Assembly: GCA_016209345.1 (NCBI GenBank)
Contig: JACQWH010000034.1
Span: 1-7,324 of the forward strand
Length of the DNA: 7,324 nt
Reading direction: 5' to 3'
Source: Candidatus Uhrbacteria bacterium
GTDB lineage: Bacteria > Patescibacteriota > Patescibacteriia > JACQRZ01
The notes beneath the pieces are model-generated. The model searched no databases, was not told the DNA's origin, and was given only the letters and a program-made list of their open reading frames with translations. How positions within the stretch are numbered: position 1 is the stretch's first letter; each line of letters opens with the position of its first letter. This document shows positions 1-5,005 of the stretch, piece by piece. A program made the translations under genes and the position numbers.

Positions 1-19
1 GAAATATGACTATATTCTT

Positions 20-42
20 CAGATTTTTTAACAATAAATCTG
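20..42. repeat. 7-bp inverted repeat upstream of rnpB
   Basis: CAGATTT (20-26) and AAATCTG (36-42) are perfect inverted copies around a 9-nt AT-rich spacer. Neither strand has a T-tract directly after the stem, so it is not a convincing intrinsic terminator. It lies about 55 bp upstream of the RNase P RNA and could be the tail of an upstream transcript's terminator or a protein site. No gene is visible in 1-98 and no convincing promoter hexamer pair for rnpB was found there. Confidence 0.35.
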
Positions 43-98
43 ACGCAAATATCTGCGCGAATATGAACAGGTTATTTCAGTACAGCGCCTTAATTGTG

Positions 99-462
99 AA
101 CATAATCGTACGGGATAGTGTGAATATGTATTCATTTCCCTGTCCAAGGAAACAACGGCAGGGGAGCAACAGAAAAGTCCTTTTACGAGGAGCTCCGACA
201 CGCGTCGGGGTAACATACCGCTCAGCCGATTTTTTGGTTGTGTAAGGGTGAAATGGTGCGGATATTCGATGAAGAATTGACGCTGTACATTCGTACAGGG
301 GTAAGAGCGCACCAGAGCCGCAGTGATGCGGCTGCTTGGCAAACACCTACCAGATGCAAGAGCATATTCGCTCGCATGACCCGCTGCGTAAGCAACGGGC
401 TAGAGAGATGATCATCACTCCGGCATACGTCGGAGGACAGAATTCGGCTTACGGGATTGTTT
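99..462 (+). ncRNA. rnpB: RNase P RNA (bacterial type A-like), catalytic subunit
   Basis: This is the RNA subunit of ribonuclease P, which removes 5' leaders from tRNA precursors. The conserved blocks occur in family order: AGAAAAGTCC (171-180, CR-I), TAAGGGTGAAATGGTGCG (243-260), GTAAGAGCGCACCAG (301-315), GGCAAACACC (338-347), a CTAGAGAGATGATC stretch (400-413, CR-IV) and ACAGAATTCGGCTTA (437-451, CR-V). Visible helices: P3 (138-144/157-163), P8 (195-199/204-208), P12 (255-260/308-313), a 7-bp P14-like stem with a GTGA GNRA loop (316-333), P15 (354-363/370-377 with an AA bulge), P18 with a GTAA loop (380-399) and P19 (418-422/431-435). P1 is probably 99-107/455-462 with C101 bulged, so both ends are approximate. 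Oddities are a ~40-nt insertion in the P12 loop and a 6-nt L15 without GGU, P16 or P17. The class is near certain; the ends are good to about 10 nt. Confidence 0.93.
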
Positions 463-500
463 GGTGATATCATTGAATTGCTGTGAAGATATTTTTCACC
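463..500 (+). terminator. possible weak hairpin after rnpB
   Basis: GGTGA (463-467) can pair with TCACC (496-500), and TATC (468-471) with GATA (488-491), leaving a T-rich bulge. A smaller alternative pairs GTGAA (483-487) with TTCAC (495-499). No clean U-tract follows, so this may be an RNA 3' processing or pausing structure instead of a true terminator. It fills most of the gap between rnpB and the sugar transferase gene, so read-through into that gene is possible. Confidence 0.25.
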
Positions 501-516
501 ACTCTCATTTTCGGGC

Positions 517-1929
517 ATGAAACGTTCAGATCTTACCTTTACAGCCATCCTTATCCCGCTTGATTTTCTGATGCTTATGGTGGCGGGCATGGTTGCGTAT
601 TTTTTACGCTTCACGGCCCTTGCGTCTGTCCGCCCGGTCATTTTTGAGATCCCATTTACAAAGTTTTTTGTCTGGAGCGCATTTGTTGCTCTTTTTTTTA
701 TCGTCATTCTTGCCTTGTCGGGATTGTATTCCATCGGCTTTACGCGCATCCAAAACGAGGTTCAACGCATTTTCACCGCATGTTCAACGGCAATCATGCT
801 GGTTGTTGTGTTTATTTTCTTCCGGCAGGAACTCTTTACTTCTCGCTTTATCATCATTGCCATCTGGCTTTTGAGTATCGTGTCGCTTGTCATTGGAAGG
901 GGACTCCTGCGGTATATCCGCGCGCTCCTTTTTAAGTATGGTATCGGCATCCATCCCGTAGCCCTTATTGGGCCCGCTGAACGATGTACCATGTTTGCCA
1001 ACGATTTTGCCGCGCACCCCGGATACGGATATCGCATCGCCGGTACGTTTGACTCATTTTCCGACCAAGCAAAGGCGCGCCTTGCCGAGGATATCAAAAA
1101 AAAGAATATCGATGAGATCATTGTCGTTGACCCTTCACTGCCACGATCTATTCTTGAAAATATCGCGGCGTTTGCTCTCTACCTGCACGTTCCGCTTCGC
1201 TATGCTGCCGACGTGGTGTCTGCAAAACGGCTTGCCATGACAATGCTTGCAGGCATTCCGCTGATTGAAATAAAACGAACAAAGCTGGAAGGGTGGGGGA
1301 GAATATCAAAACGATTATTCGATATTATTATTTCATTGTTCCTCATCATCCTTCTCTTTCCGGTCATACTGCTCATCGCGCTCCTTGTGGCCATTGATTC
1401 GCGCGGCCCGGTGATCTATAAAAATATCCGGGTCGGCCAGAGAGGTCTCTTTGCTGTCTATAAGTTCAGATACATGCACATCAACTACTGCACCGGACCG
1501 GGATATGATAGTACCGGAGCAGCAGAAAAACTGCAACAGGAACTTGTCAAAAACCAGAGCGTGCGAAAGGGTCCTGTATTCAAGGTATTAAACGATCCGC
1601 GCAGGACTCGCGTGGGACGATTTTTGGAGAAAACAAGCTTGGATGAACTCCCACAGCTGTTCAATGTGCTGCTTGGCACTATGAGTTTGGTGGGCCCGCG
1701 CCCTCACATGCCGCAGGAGGTTGCGGGGTATGACATCAAGCACCATGGACTTTTCAGCGTCAAACCGGGCATCACCGGACTTGCTCAAATTAGCGGCCGC
1801 AGCGATCTGAACTTTGATGATGAGGCGCGCCTTGATCTCTTCTATATTGAAAACTGGTCACCGTATGTTGATTTAATTATTTTGCTAAAAACCCCGTTTG
1901 CGGTGCTCATGAGAAAATCGCGCGTATGA
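517..1929 (+). CDS. polyprenyl-phosphate sugar-1-phosphate transferase (WbaP/WcaJ-like initiating enzyme)
   Basis: 470 aa. Members of this family move a sugar-1-phosphate from a nucleotide-sugar to undecaprenyl phosphate in the inner membrane, the first committed step of exopolysaccharide, O-antigen or S-layer glycan synthesis. Four N-terminal hydrophobic segments (about residues 10-32, 49-70, 87-102, 109-127) precede a nucleotide-binding-like soluble domain (about 143-250, VALIGPAERC). A further membrane segment (about 268-293) leads into the bacterial sugar transferase domain (PF02397 type). Hallmarks are KRLFDI (265-270), YKNIRVGQRG (301-310), KFRYM (316-320), DELPQ (376-380) with the Asp-Glu pair expected to be catalytic, VGPRP (392-396) and KPGITGLAQISGRS (416-429). 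Full length for the two-part family. ATG 517 is the first in-frame start after an in-frame TGA at 484; no clear Shine-Dalgarno is seen. The stop overlaps the next start as ATGA, implying translational coupling. The transferred sugar cannot be told from sequence. Confidence 0.93.
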   Translation: MKRSDLTFTAILIPLDFLMLMVAGMVAYFLRFTALASVRPVIFEIPFTKFFVWSAFVALFFIVILALSGLYSIGFTRIQNEVQRIFTACSTAIMLVVVFIFFRQELFTSRFIIIAIWLLSIVSLVIGRGLLRYIRALLFKYGIGIHPVALIGPAERCTMFANDFAAHPGYGYRIAGTFDSFSDQAKARLAEDIKKKNIDEIIVVDPSLPRSILENIAAFALYLHVPLRYAADVVSAKRLAMTMLAGIPLIEIKRTKLEGWGRISKRLFDIIISLFLIILLFPVILLIALLVAIDSRGPVIYKNIRVGQRGLFAVYKFRYMHINYCTGPGYDSTGAAEKLQQELVKNQSVRKGPVFKVLNDPRRTRVGRFLEKTSLDELPQLFNVLLGTMSLVGPRPHMPQEVAGYDIKHHGLFSVKPGITGLAQISGRSDLNFDDEARLDLFYIENWSPYVDLIILLKTPFAVLMRKSRV

Positions 1930-3068
1930 TCAACATTGCCCTTGTACATGACCATCTCATGCAGGTAGGCGGCGCTGAACGAGTCCTGCGTATCTTCAAT
2001 GAGCTCTACCCGGACGCGCCGATATATACGCTTGTCTACGATAAGAAAAAGATCGGCTCGCTCCTGCCGCCCGATGTCATCCGTCCATCGTTTCTCCAGA
2101 CCATACCGTTTGGCAAAAAAAAATATCAGTGGCTTCTGCCGATTATGCCGACGGCGACGGAATCGTACAATCTTGAAGAATACGATATTGTTCTTTCCAG
2201 TGCGTCTGCCTTTGCAAAGGGAATCATCACAAAATCAACAACGCTGCATATCTGCTACTGCCATACGCCGACCCGCTACTTGTGGACGGATACGCACCAG
2301 TATATCCGAGAGCTGAACGTACCCTATCCGATTAAAAAAGTATTGCCGTTCATGCTTACGCGGCTTCGCATGTGGGATACGCTTGCCGCCGGTCGTGTCG
2401 ATAAGTTTATCGCAAACTCGCAGACCGTCCGCGAGCGCATTTCAAAATTTTATCGCCGCGAGAGCGATATCATCTATCCGCCGGTTGCGCTTGATTCGTT
2501 TACCGTGTCGAAAACGTGCGATGATTACTATCTGGCGGGCGGGCGTCTTGTCTCCTACAAACGTTTTGACATACCAATTATGGCGTTTAACCGCCTGGGC
2601 ATACCGCTCAAAATATTCGGCGATGGGCCTGAGTATCGGAACTTACGGAAGATTGCAAGAAAAAATATCGAGTTTGTCGGCGCGGCGGACGATGCTACAC
2701 GGTGCGAGCTGTACAGCAAATGCATCGCCTTTATCAATCCGCAAGAGGAGGATTTTGGTATTACGACACTGGAAGCAGCCGCATCAGGCAGACCGGTCAT
2801 TGCCTATGCGGCAGGCGGCGCCCTGGAAACAGTCGTGGACGGCGTCACCGGGGTTTTCTTCTATGACCAGGACTACGCTGCGCTCATTGATGCCGTTTTA
2901 CATTTCGATCCCTCACGCTTTGATCCCGAAACGCTCAGGATATATTCCTTGCGCTATGGTGTTGATAGATTTAAAAAAGAGATTACCGACTATATTGACA
3001 AACAGTGGACGCAATGGCAGGAAGTGCAGGAAATGAAGCGCATTCGCGAAACTAAAATGATGTTTTAA
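1926..3068 (+). CDS. GT-B glycosyltransferase, family 4 (WbaZ-like mannosyltransferase type)
   Basis: 380 aa, a retaining GT4-type glycosyltransferase, probably adding an early sugar to the lipid-linked primer made by the preceding enzyme, at the cytoplasmic face. The N-terminal Rossmann half starts INIALVHDHLMQVGGAERVL, with the acceptor-side GGAER motif at 15-19, and contains CYCHTPTRYLW (110-120). The C-terminal half holds GRLVSYKR (206-213), whose Arg207 and Lys212 match the phosphate-binding pair of GT4 enzymes, then FGDGPE (231-236) and the EX7E motif EEDFGITTLE (E275 and E283), which contacts the nucleotide-sugar. ASGRPVIAYAAGGALETV (286-303) completes the signature. Length is normal and no membrane segment is seen. 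The ATG overlaps the upstream stop by 4 nt, so the two form one translation unit. The opening motif resembles GDP-mannose-dependent enzymes of the WbaZ group, but donor and acceptor remain inference. Confidence 0.92.
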   Translation: MINIALVHDHLMQVGGAERVLRIFNELYPDAPIYTLVYDKKKIGSLLPPDVIRPSFLQTIPFGKKKYQWLLPIMPTATESYNLEEYDIVLSSASAFAKGIITKSTTLHICYCHTPTRYLWTDTHQYIRELNVPYPIKKVLPFMLTRLRMWDTLAAGRVDKFIANSQTVRERISKFYRRESDIIYPPVALDSFTVSKTCDDYYLAGGRLVSYKRFDIPIMAFNRLGIPLKIFGDGPEYRNLRKIARKNIEFVGAADDATRCELYSKCIAFINPQEEDFGITTLEAAASGRPVIAYAAGGALETVVDGVTGVFFYDQDYAALIDAVLHFDPSRFDPETLRIYSLRYGVDRFKKEITDYIDKQWTQWQEVQEMKRIRETKMMF

Positions 3069-3076
3069 TTTTTTAA

Positions 3077-3086
3077 CTTTTAAAAG
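3077..3086. repeat. 10-bp palindrome just before the 171-aa gene
   Basis: CTTTTAAAAG is a perfect palindrome ending one base before the ATG at 3088, in the 19-bp gap after the glycosyltransferase. AT-rich palindromes of this size arise easily by chance. It could form part of a weak start-site structure or a -10-like region for separate transcription of the downstream gene. Confidence 0.3.
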
Positions 3087-3087
3087 T

Positions 3088-3603
3088 ATGGGTGAGCCGC
3101 AATTAAGCTCGACTGCAACCTGGGTGGGTGAGAAGCATATTACAAATGATGTTAAGATTGCGATGAGGGAGCGCTGGAAAATGAATGGCCTCTTTGATGA
3201 GTTGAGCGATGTTCAAAAGGGAAACGTTCCATTTCAGATTATGAAATGCGTTGACGATCTTAGATTATATATGGATGATGAATTCTTAAGGAATACTTCA
3301 CGCGATAGCTTTTCCAATGATTTTGAGAATATGAATCTCCACCTGATTGATCAACTCGATTATGCAGCCCACGAACGCGTGCAACTACTTGAAGTGATAG
3401 CGGCACAAAAACAAAAACATGCAACCGCCCTGTCTCAATGCGTTGAATTATGCAGGCGGCAACACAGCGCACCAGACGAGGTAATGCCGGCTGATATTAC
3501 AGAAGAAATGGTTCAGGATGCATTCAAGAAATATCGCGCCTACGTTGATGATGTGACGGAAGCACTGATGCGAATACTTGGAATGGACCTCATGCCACAG
3601 TAG
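3088..3603 (+). CDS. unrecognised soluble helical protein, 171 aa
   Basis: I recognise no family. The 171-aa product has no signal peptide or membrane segment. It is rich in charged residues with regular hydrophobic spacing and looks almost wholly alpha-helical, for example from about 22 to 65, 75 to 125 (LIDQLDYAAHERVQLLEVIAAQKQ) and 136 to 166. His and Cys are scattered (H115-C118-H-type spacing is absent, but C118 and C122 sit four apart) without forming a known metal motif. It begins 19 nt after the glycosyltransferase, across an AT-rich gap containing the palindrome CTTTTAAAAG (3077-3086), and may be the last gene of that operon. There is no convincing Shine-Dalgarno; ATG 3088 is the first in-frame start after the gap, and internal Met codons at residues 26 and 32 are alternatives. 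It converges on the recombinase 28 nt downstream. The long frame and amino-acid pattern make real coding likely. Confidence 0.75.
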   Translation: MGEPQLSSTATWVGEKHITNDVKIAMRERWKMNGLFDELSDVQKGNVPFQIMKCVDDLRLYMDDEFLRNTSRDSFSNDFENMNLHLIDQLDYAAHERVQLLEVIAAQKQKHATALSQCVELCRRQHSAPDEVMPADITEEMVQDAFKKYRAYVDDVTEALMRILGMDLMPQ

Positions 3604-3631
3604 GAATATAAACTTCTCACGTCACCGATGA

Positions 3632-4573
3632 TTATTTTTTAAGCGGATGATATGTTTGGTGTGTTTTTTGTGCGTATCGGTCAGACGCGTGAACATAGCG
3701 AGTTGTCGTGTCGAGCGACTCATGTCCCAAGAGAATCTGAATGGCTGCCGGGTTTGCGCCCGATTCGGCAAGATACGTTGCAAACCCATGTCTTAGAGAA
3801 TGAGCTGAAATTGGAATATTAATCCCAAGCAGTTCGCGATATTTTTTTATTCGCTCCTGCACATAATTCGTCGAGATCCTTGCTTTAGCAGAGGATACGT
3901 TCATACCGCGATAGGGAATAAAAAGGTTTGGGTTTGTGTCAGCACGAATTAAAAGATAATTTTTAATATGCCGATATGCACGCGGCGTAAGATAGACAAA
4001 TCTTTCCTTCTTACCCTTTCCCCGTATGAATATTCGTCCGGTGGTATCAATTTGAATTCGCTTGATGCTTACCAGCTCTGAAATGCGCATCCCTGTTGAA
4101 AAGAGGACTTCCATAATGGCGCGATTGCGAAGGGCGATGATCTTTTTTTTCTCCAGCATACTTGGCGCCTCTATCAGTTTTACCAGCTCATCAAGCTCGG
4201 CCACCTGCGGGTGTTTTCTTTCAGTTCGAATGAGGCGTATTGCTTCGGGCGGAAGGGGAGTACTATAATCCATCTCAATAAGATACTTCATGTATGAGCG
4301 CAGGGAAGAAAGGGCGCGATTAATTGAACCTGAACCTAATTTTTTTTGCGCTGATTGTTGCTTTACGGTCTTTCGATCCCGAGAGGTAAGATAGGCCTTG
4401 TACTGTTCAATAACTTTCTTGGTCACGTTATCAAAATCGCAATTCAGCTCGGCAAGAAACGACTCAAAAACCGCCAAATCACGTTCGTAGTTATAGAGCG
4501 TCTCTTCGGAATAATTGTGTGTCTGAATATGAAGCAAGAAATCATCGAGTTGGGGGAGTGGCGCATCTTTCAT
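3632..4573 (-). CDS. Xer-type tyrosine recombinase/integrase
   Basis: 313 aa, a site-specific recombinase that cuts and rejoins DNA through a 3'-phosphotyrosine. XerC/XerD relatives resolve chromosome dimers at dif; others integrate mobile DNA. The N-terminal SAM-like core-binding domain (about 8-102: LDDFLLHIQTHNYSEETLYNYERDL) is followed by the catalytic domain (about 120-300). All catalytic residues are visible: Arg163 in STGMRISEL, Lys186 in GKGKKERFV, His258 and Arg261 in HSLRHGFAT, His284 in LLGHESLDTT and Tyr293 in TTRYVH. The length (about 300 aa), lack of an extra N-terminal arm-binding domain and the sequence context favour a chromosomal Xer over a phage integrase. No other mobile-element genes lie nearby. 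ATG 4573 has no Shine-Dalgarno and sits 13 nt after a TATAAT, so the leader may be very short. Whether it pairs with a second Xer elsewhere cannot be judged. Confidence 0.93.
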   Translation of the reverse strand: MKDAPLPQLDDFLLHIQTHNYSEETLYNYERDLAVFESFLAELNCDFDNVTKKVIEQYKAYLTSRDRKTVKQQSAQKKLGSGSINRALSSLRSYMKYLIEMDYSTPLPPEAIRLIRTERKHPQVAELDELVKLIEAPSMLEKKKIIALRNRAIMEVLFSTGMRISELVSIKRIQIDTTGRIFIRGKGKKERFVYLTPRAYRHIKNYLLIRADTNPNLFIPYRGMNVSSAKARISTNYVQERIKKYRELLGINIPISAHSLRHGFATYLAESGANPAAIQILLGHESLDTTTRYVHASDRYAQKTHQTYHPLKK

Positions 4574-4586
4574 ATTTCATAACGAA

Positions 4587-4592
4587 ATTATA
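4587..4592 (-). promoter_or_regulatory. proximal TATAAT hexamer of the recombinase gene
   Basis: On the minus strand this reads TATAAT, a perfect -10 consensus, with 13 nt before the ATG at 4573. A start of transcription 6-7 nt later would leave a leader of about 6-7 nt, which fits the missing Shine-Dalgarno. No matching -35 is seen 16-18 nt further up, so its use is uncertain. Confidence 0.4.
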
Positions 4593-4602
4593 ATCCATAT
4601 TT

Positions 4603-4632
4603 AACTGAGTGGTAGACACATTATACTCAGTT
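4603..4632. promoter_or_regulatory. inverted repeat (8+8 bp) in the recombinase promoter region, possible operator
   Basis: AACTGAGT (4603-4610) and ACTCAGTT (4625-4632) are perfect inverted copies separated by 14 bp, with centres 22 bp apart, about two helical turns, as suits a dimeric DNA-binding protein. The spacer contains a TATAAT on the minus strand (4620-4625), and other TATAAT-like hexamers flank the repeat on both sides. Binding here would block transcription of the recombinase, making autoregulation or repression a reasonable inference. It is not accompanied by a T-tract, so it is unlikely to be a terminator. Confidence 0.45.
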
Positions 4633-4634
4633 TA

Positions 4635-4643
4635 ATTATACCA
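4635..4643 (-). promoter_or_regulatory. extended -10 element (TGGTATAAT) upstream of the recombinase
   Basis: The minus strand reads TGGTATAAT, an extended -10 (TGnTATAAT) that matches consensus perfectly and can work without a good -35. It would give a leader of roughly 55 nt that includes the inverted repeat at 4603-4632. It is the strongest single promoter-like motif in the window by consensus, though activity is inferred. Confidence 0.5.
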
Positions 4644-4671
4644 CGATAAATACGCTGCAAAGGCACTTCTC

Positions 4672-4680
4672 TGTGGATAA
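4672..4680 (-). other. single perfect DnaA-box 9-mer
   Basis: The minus strand reads TTATCCACA, identical to the strong DnaA box consensus of well-studied bacteria. It lies between the recombinase promoter region and the terminator of the small gene. Only one copy was noticed and there is no AT-rich unwinding repeat cluster, so this is not an origin by itself. Finding a given 9-mer by chance on either strand of 7.3 kb has a probability of roughly 5 percent. Confidence 0.3.
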
Positions 4681-4682
4681 GA

Positions 4683-4719
4683 CATAAAAAGAATCGGGAA
4701 GCCGAAGGATGGCTTCCCG
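4683..4719 (-). terminator. intrinsic terminator of the small gene
   Basis: A perfect 9-bp GC-rich stem, CGGGAAGCC (4695-4703) with GGCTTCCCG (4711-4719) around a 7-nt loop, is followed on the minus strand by ATTCTTTTTATG. The stem starts on the base directly after the stop codon of the 63-codon frame (4720-4722). The T-tract occurs only on the minus-strand side, so it works in that direction. It should also protect the recombinase gene from read-through. Confidence 0.88.
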
Positions 4720-4911
4720 TTAAACTCCCCAGTGCTGGTCGGGTGCGTCCAACTCGACTACTGACCTGATCAGGTCAGCGACGAGCAGACCCATGACCAT
4801 CCTGGCAGTCATCACTGCCAGAGCAATCATGAAACATGCCAGCGCATGGCTGCTTACAAGACAGCCACACACAAGCAGCGCGCCCACCAACACCCTCGCA
4901 ATGCTCTGCAT
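4720..4911 (-). CDS. small hydrophobic (two-helix membrane) protein, 63 aa, unknown family
   Basis: I recognise no family. The 63-aa product has two hydrophobic stretches, about residues 4-21 (IARVLVGALLVCGCLVSS) and 23-48 (ALACFMIALAVMTARMVMGLLVADLI), then a short polar acidic tail ending HWGV. HALAC at 22-26 could be a signal peptidase site, in which case the first stretch is a signal peptide; a two-helix hairpin is the alternative. Support for coding: a perfect AGGAGG 8 nt before ATG 4911, a promoter candidate upstream, a terminator abutting the stop, G-rich first and T-rich second codon positions. All three Arg codons are AGG, unlike the CG-starting codons common in neighbours, hinting at separate ancestry. 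The DNA is full of perfect inverted repeats, so a structured RNA role in addition to, or instead of, coding must be considered. Small hydrophobic toxins and envelope peptides share this look, but no function can be assigned. Confidence 0.68.
   Translation of the reverse strand: MQSIARVLVGALLVCGCLVSSHALACFMIALAVMTARMVMGLLVADLIRSVVELDAPDQHWGV
4761..4778. repeat. 18-bp perfect palindrome inside the small gene
   Basis: CTGACCTGATCAGGTCAG reads the same on both strands. As RNA it folds into a 7-bp stem with a GATC loop. It encodes part of ADLIRS in the 63-aa frame. A perfect 18-bp palindrome is rare by chance in a region of this size and may be a protein-binding site or a structural element of the transcript. 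Confidence 0.7.
4802..4821. repeat. perfect 8-bp hairpin inside the small gene
   Basis: CTGGCAGT (4802-4809) and ACTGCCAG (4814-4821) pair perfectly around a 4-nt loop. It is one of several consecutive inverted repeats in 4695-4933, lying 23 bp from the 18-bp palindrome. Further right, GCTGCTT (4849-4855) with AAGCAGC (4873-4879) gives another perfect 7-bp stem, and CATGC/GCATG (4835-4848) a 5-bp one. Confidence 0.65.
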
Positions 4912-4919
4912 TACCGAGG

Positions 4920-4925
4920 CCTCCT
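4920..4925 (-). promoter_or_regulatory. strong Shine-Dalgarno AGGAGG, potentially masked by a hairpin
   Basis: The minus strand reads AGGAGG, 8 nt before ATG 4911, the ideal spacing. It decides the start of the 63-aa frame and is the only full-consensus ribosome binding site in the window. Just upstream, CTCCT (plus-strand 4929-4933) is complementary to AGGAG (4921-4925) across a 3-nt GAA loop, so the site can be hidden if the transcript starts far enough upstream. Confidence 0.8.
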
Positions 4926-4934
4926 TTCAGGAGA

Positions 4935-4963
4935 TTTTTAGCATACCAATCAGTGTGCGTCAA
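4935..4963 (-). promoter_or_regulatory. candidate promoter of the small gene (TTGACG-17-TAAAAA)
   Basis: On the minus strand TTGACG (4958-4963) is a 5/6 match to the -35 consensus, and TAAAAA (4935-4940) lies 17 nt downstream as a 4/6 -10. An overlapping alternative is an extended -10, TGGTATGCT (4940-4948). The two predict starts near 4928 and 4933, which decides whether the Shine-Dalgarno-masking arm is in the transcript. The leader would be only about 17-22 nt. The -35 lies 42 nt beyond the peptidase stop codon, so the small gene can be transcribed separately from it. Confidence 0.5.
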
Positions 4964-5005
4964 TAATATGAGAAACCCCTATCCTCTTCCATTGCAGATC
5001 CACGC

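Noticed and set aside
6..245. Open reading frame of 79 codons on the plus strand across the start of the window
   Set aside because: It runs through the conserved CR-I and P3-P8 helices of the RNase P RNA; the RNA explains the sequence far better and the peptide has no plausible domain.
222..749. Minus-strand 175-codon frame over rnpB and the start of the sugar transferase
   Set aside because: It is antisense to two well-supported genes, with a basic, low-complexity composition typical of a shadow frame.
2383..3036. 217-codon plus-strand frame inside the glycosyltransferase
   Set aside because: It lies in a shifted frame within a gene with clear GT4 motifs, and its product is rich in Arg, Ser and Pro with no recognisable motif.
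4587..4640. Possible dif site next to the recombinase gene
   Set aside because: The AT-rich stretch has TTAAAT-like pieces, but no pair of 11-bp half-sites with a 6-8 bp centre could be aligned; the inverted repeat there has a 14-bp spacer.
3632..4911. Integrative element, with the recombinase as integrase and the small gene as cargo
   Set aside because: No tRNA-derived attachment site, direct repeats, excisionase or replication genes are visible, and the recombinase has Xer-like length and layout.
4683..4933. Known structured RNA (6S, SRP or tmRNA) in the inverted-repeat region
   Set aside because: None of the hallmark motifs, such as the SRP GGAAG apical loop block, a tRNA-like end or a single long 6S-type stem with a central bubble, could be found.
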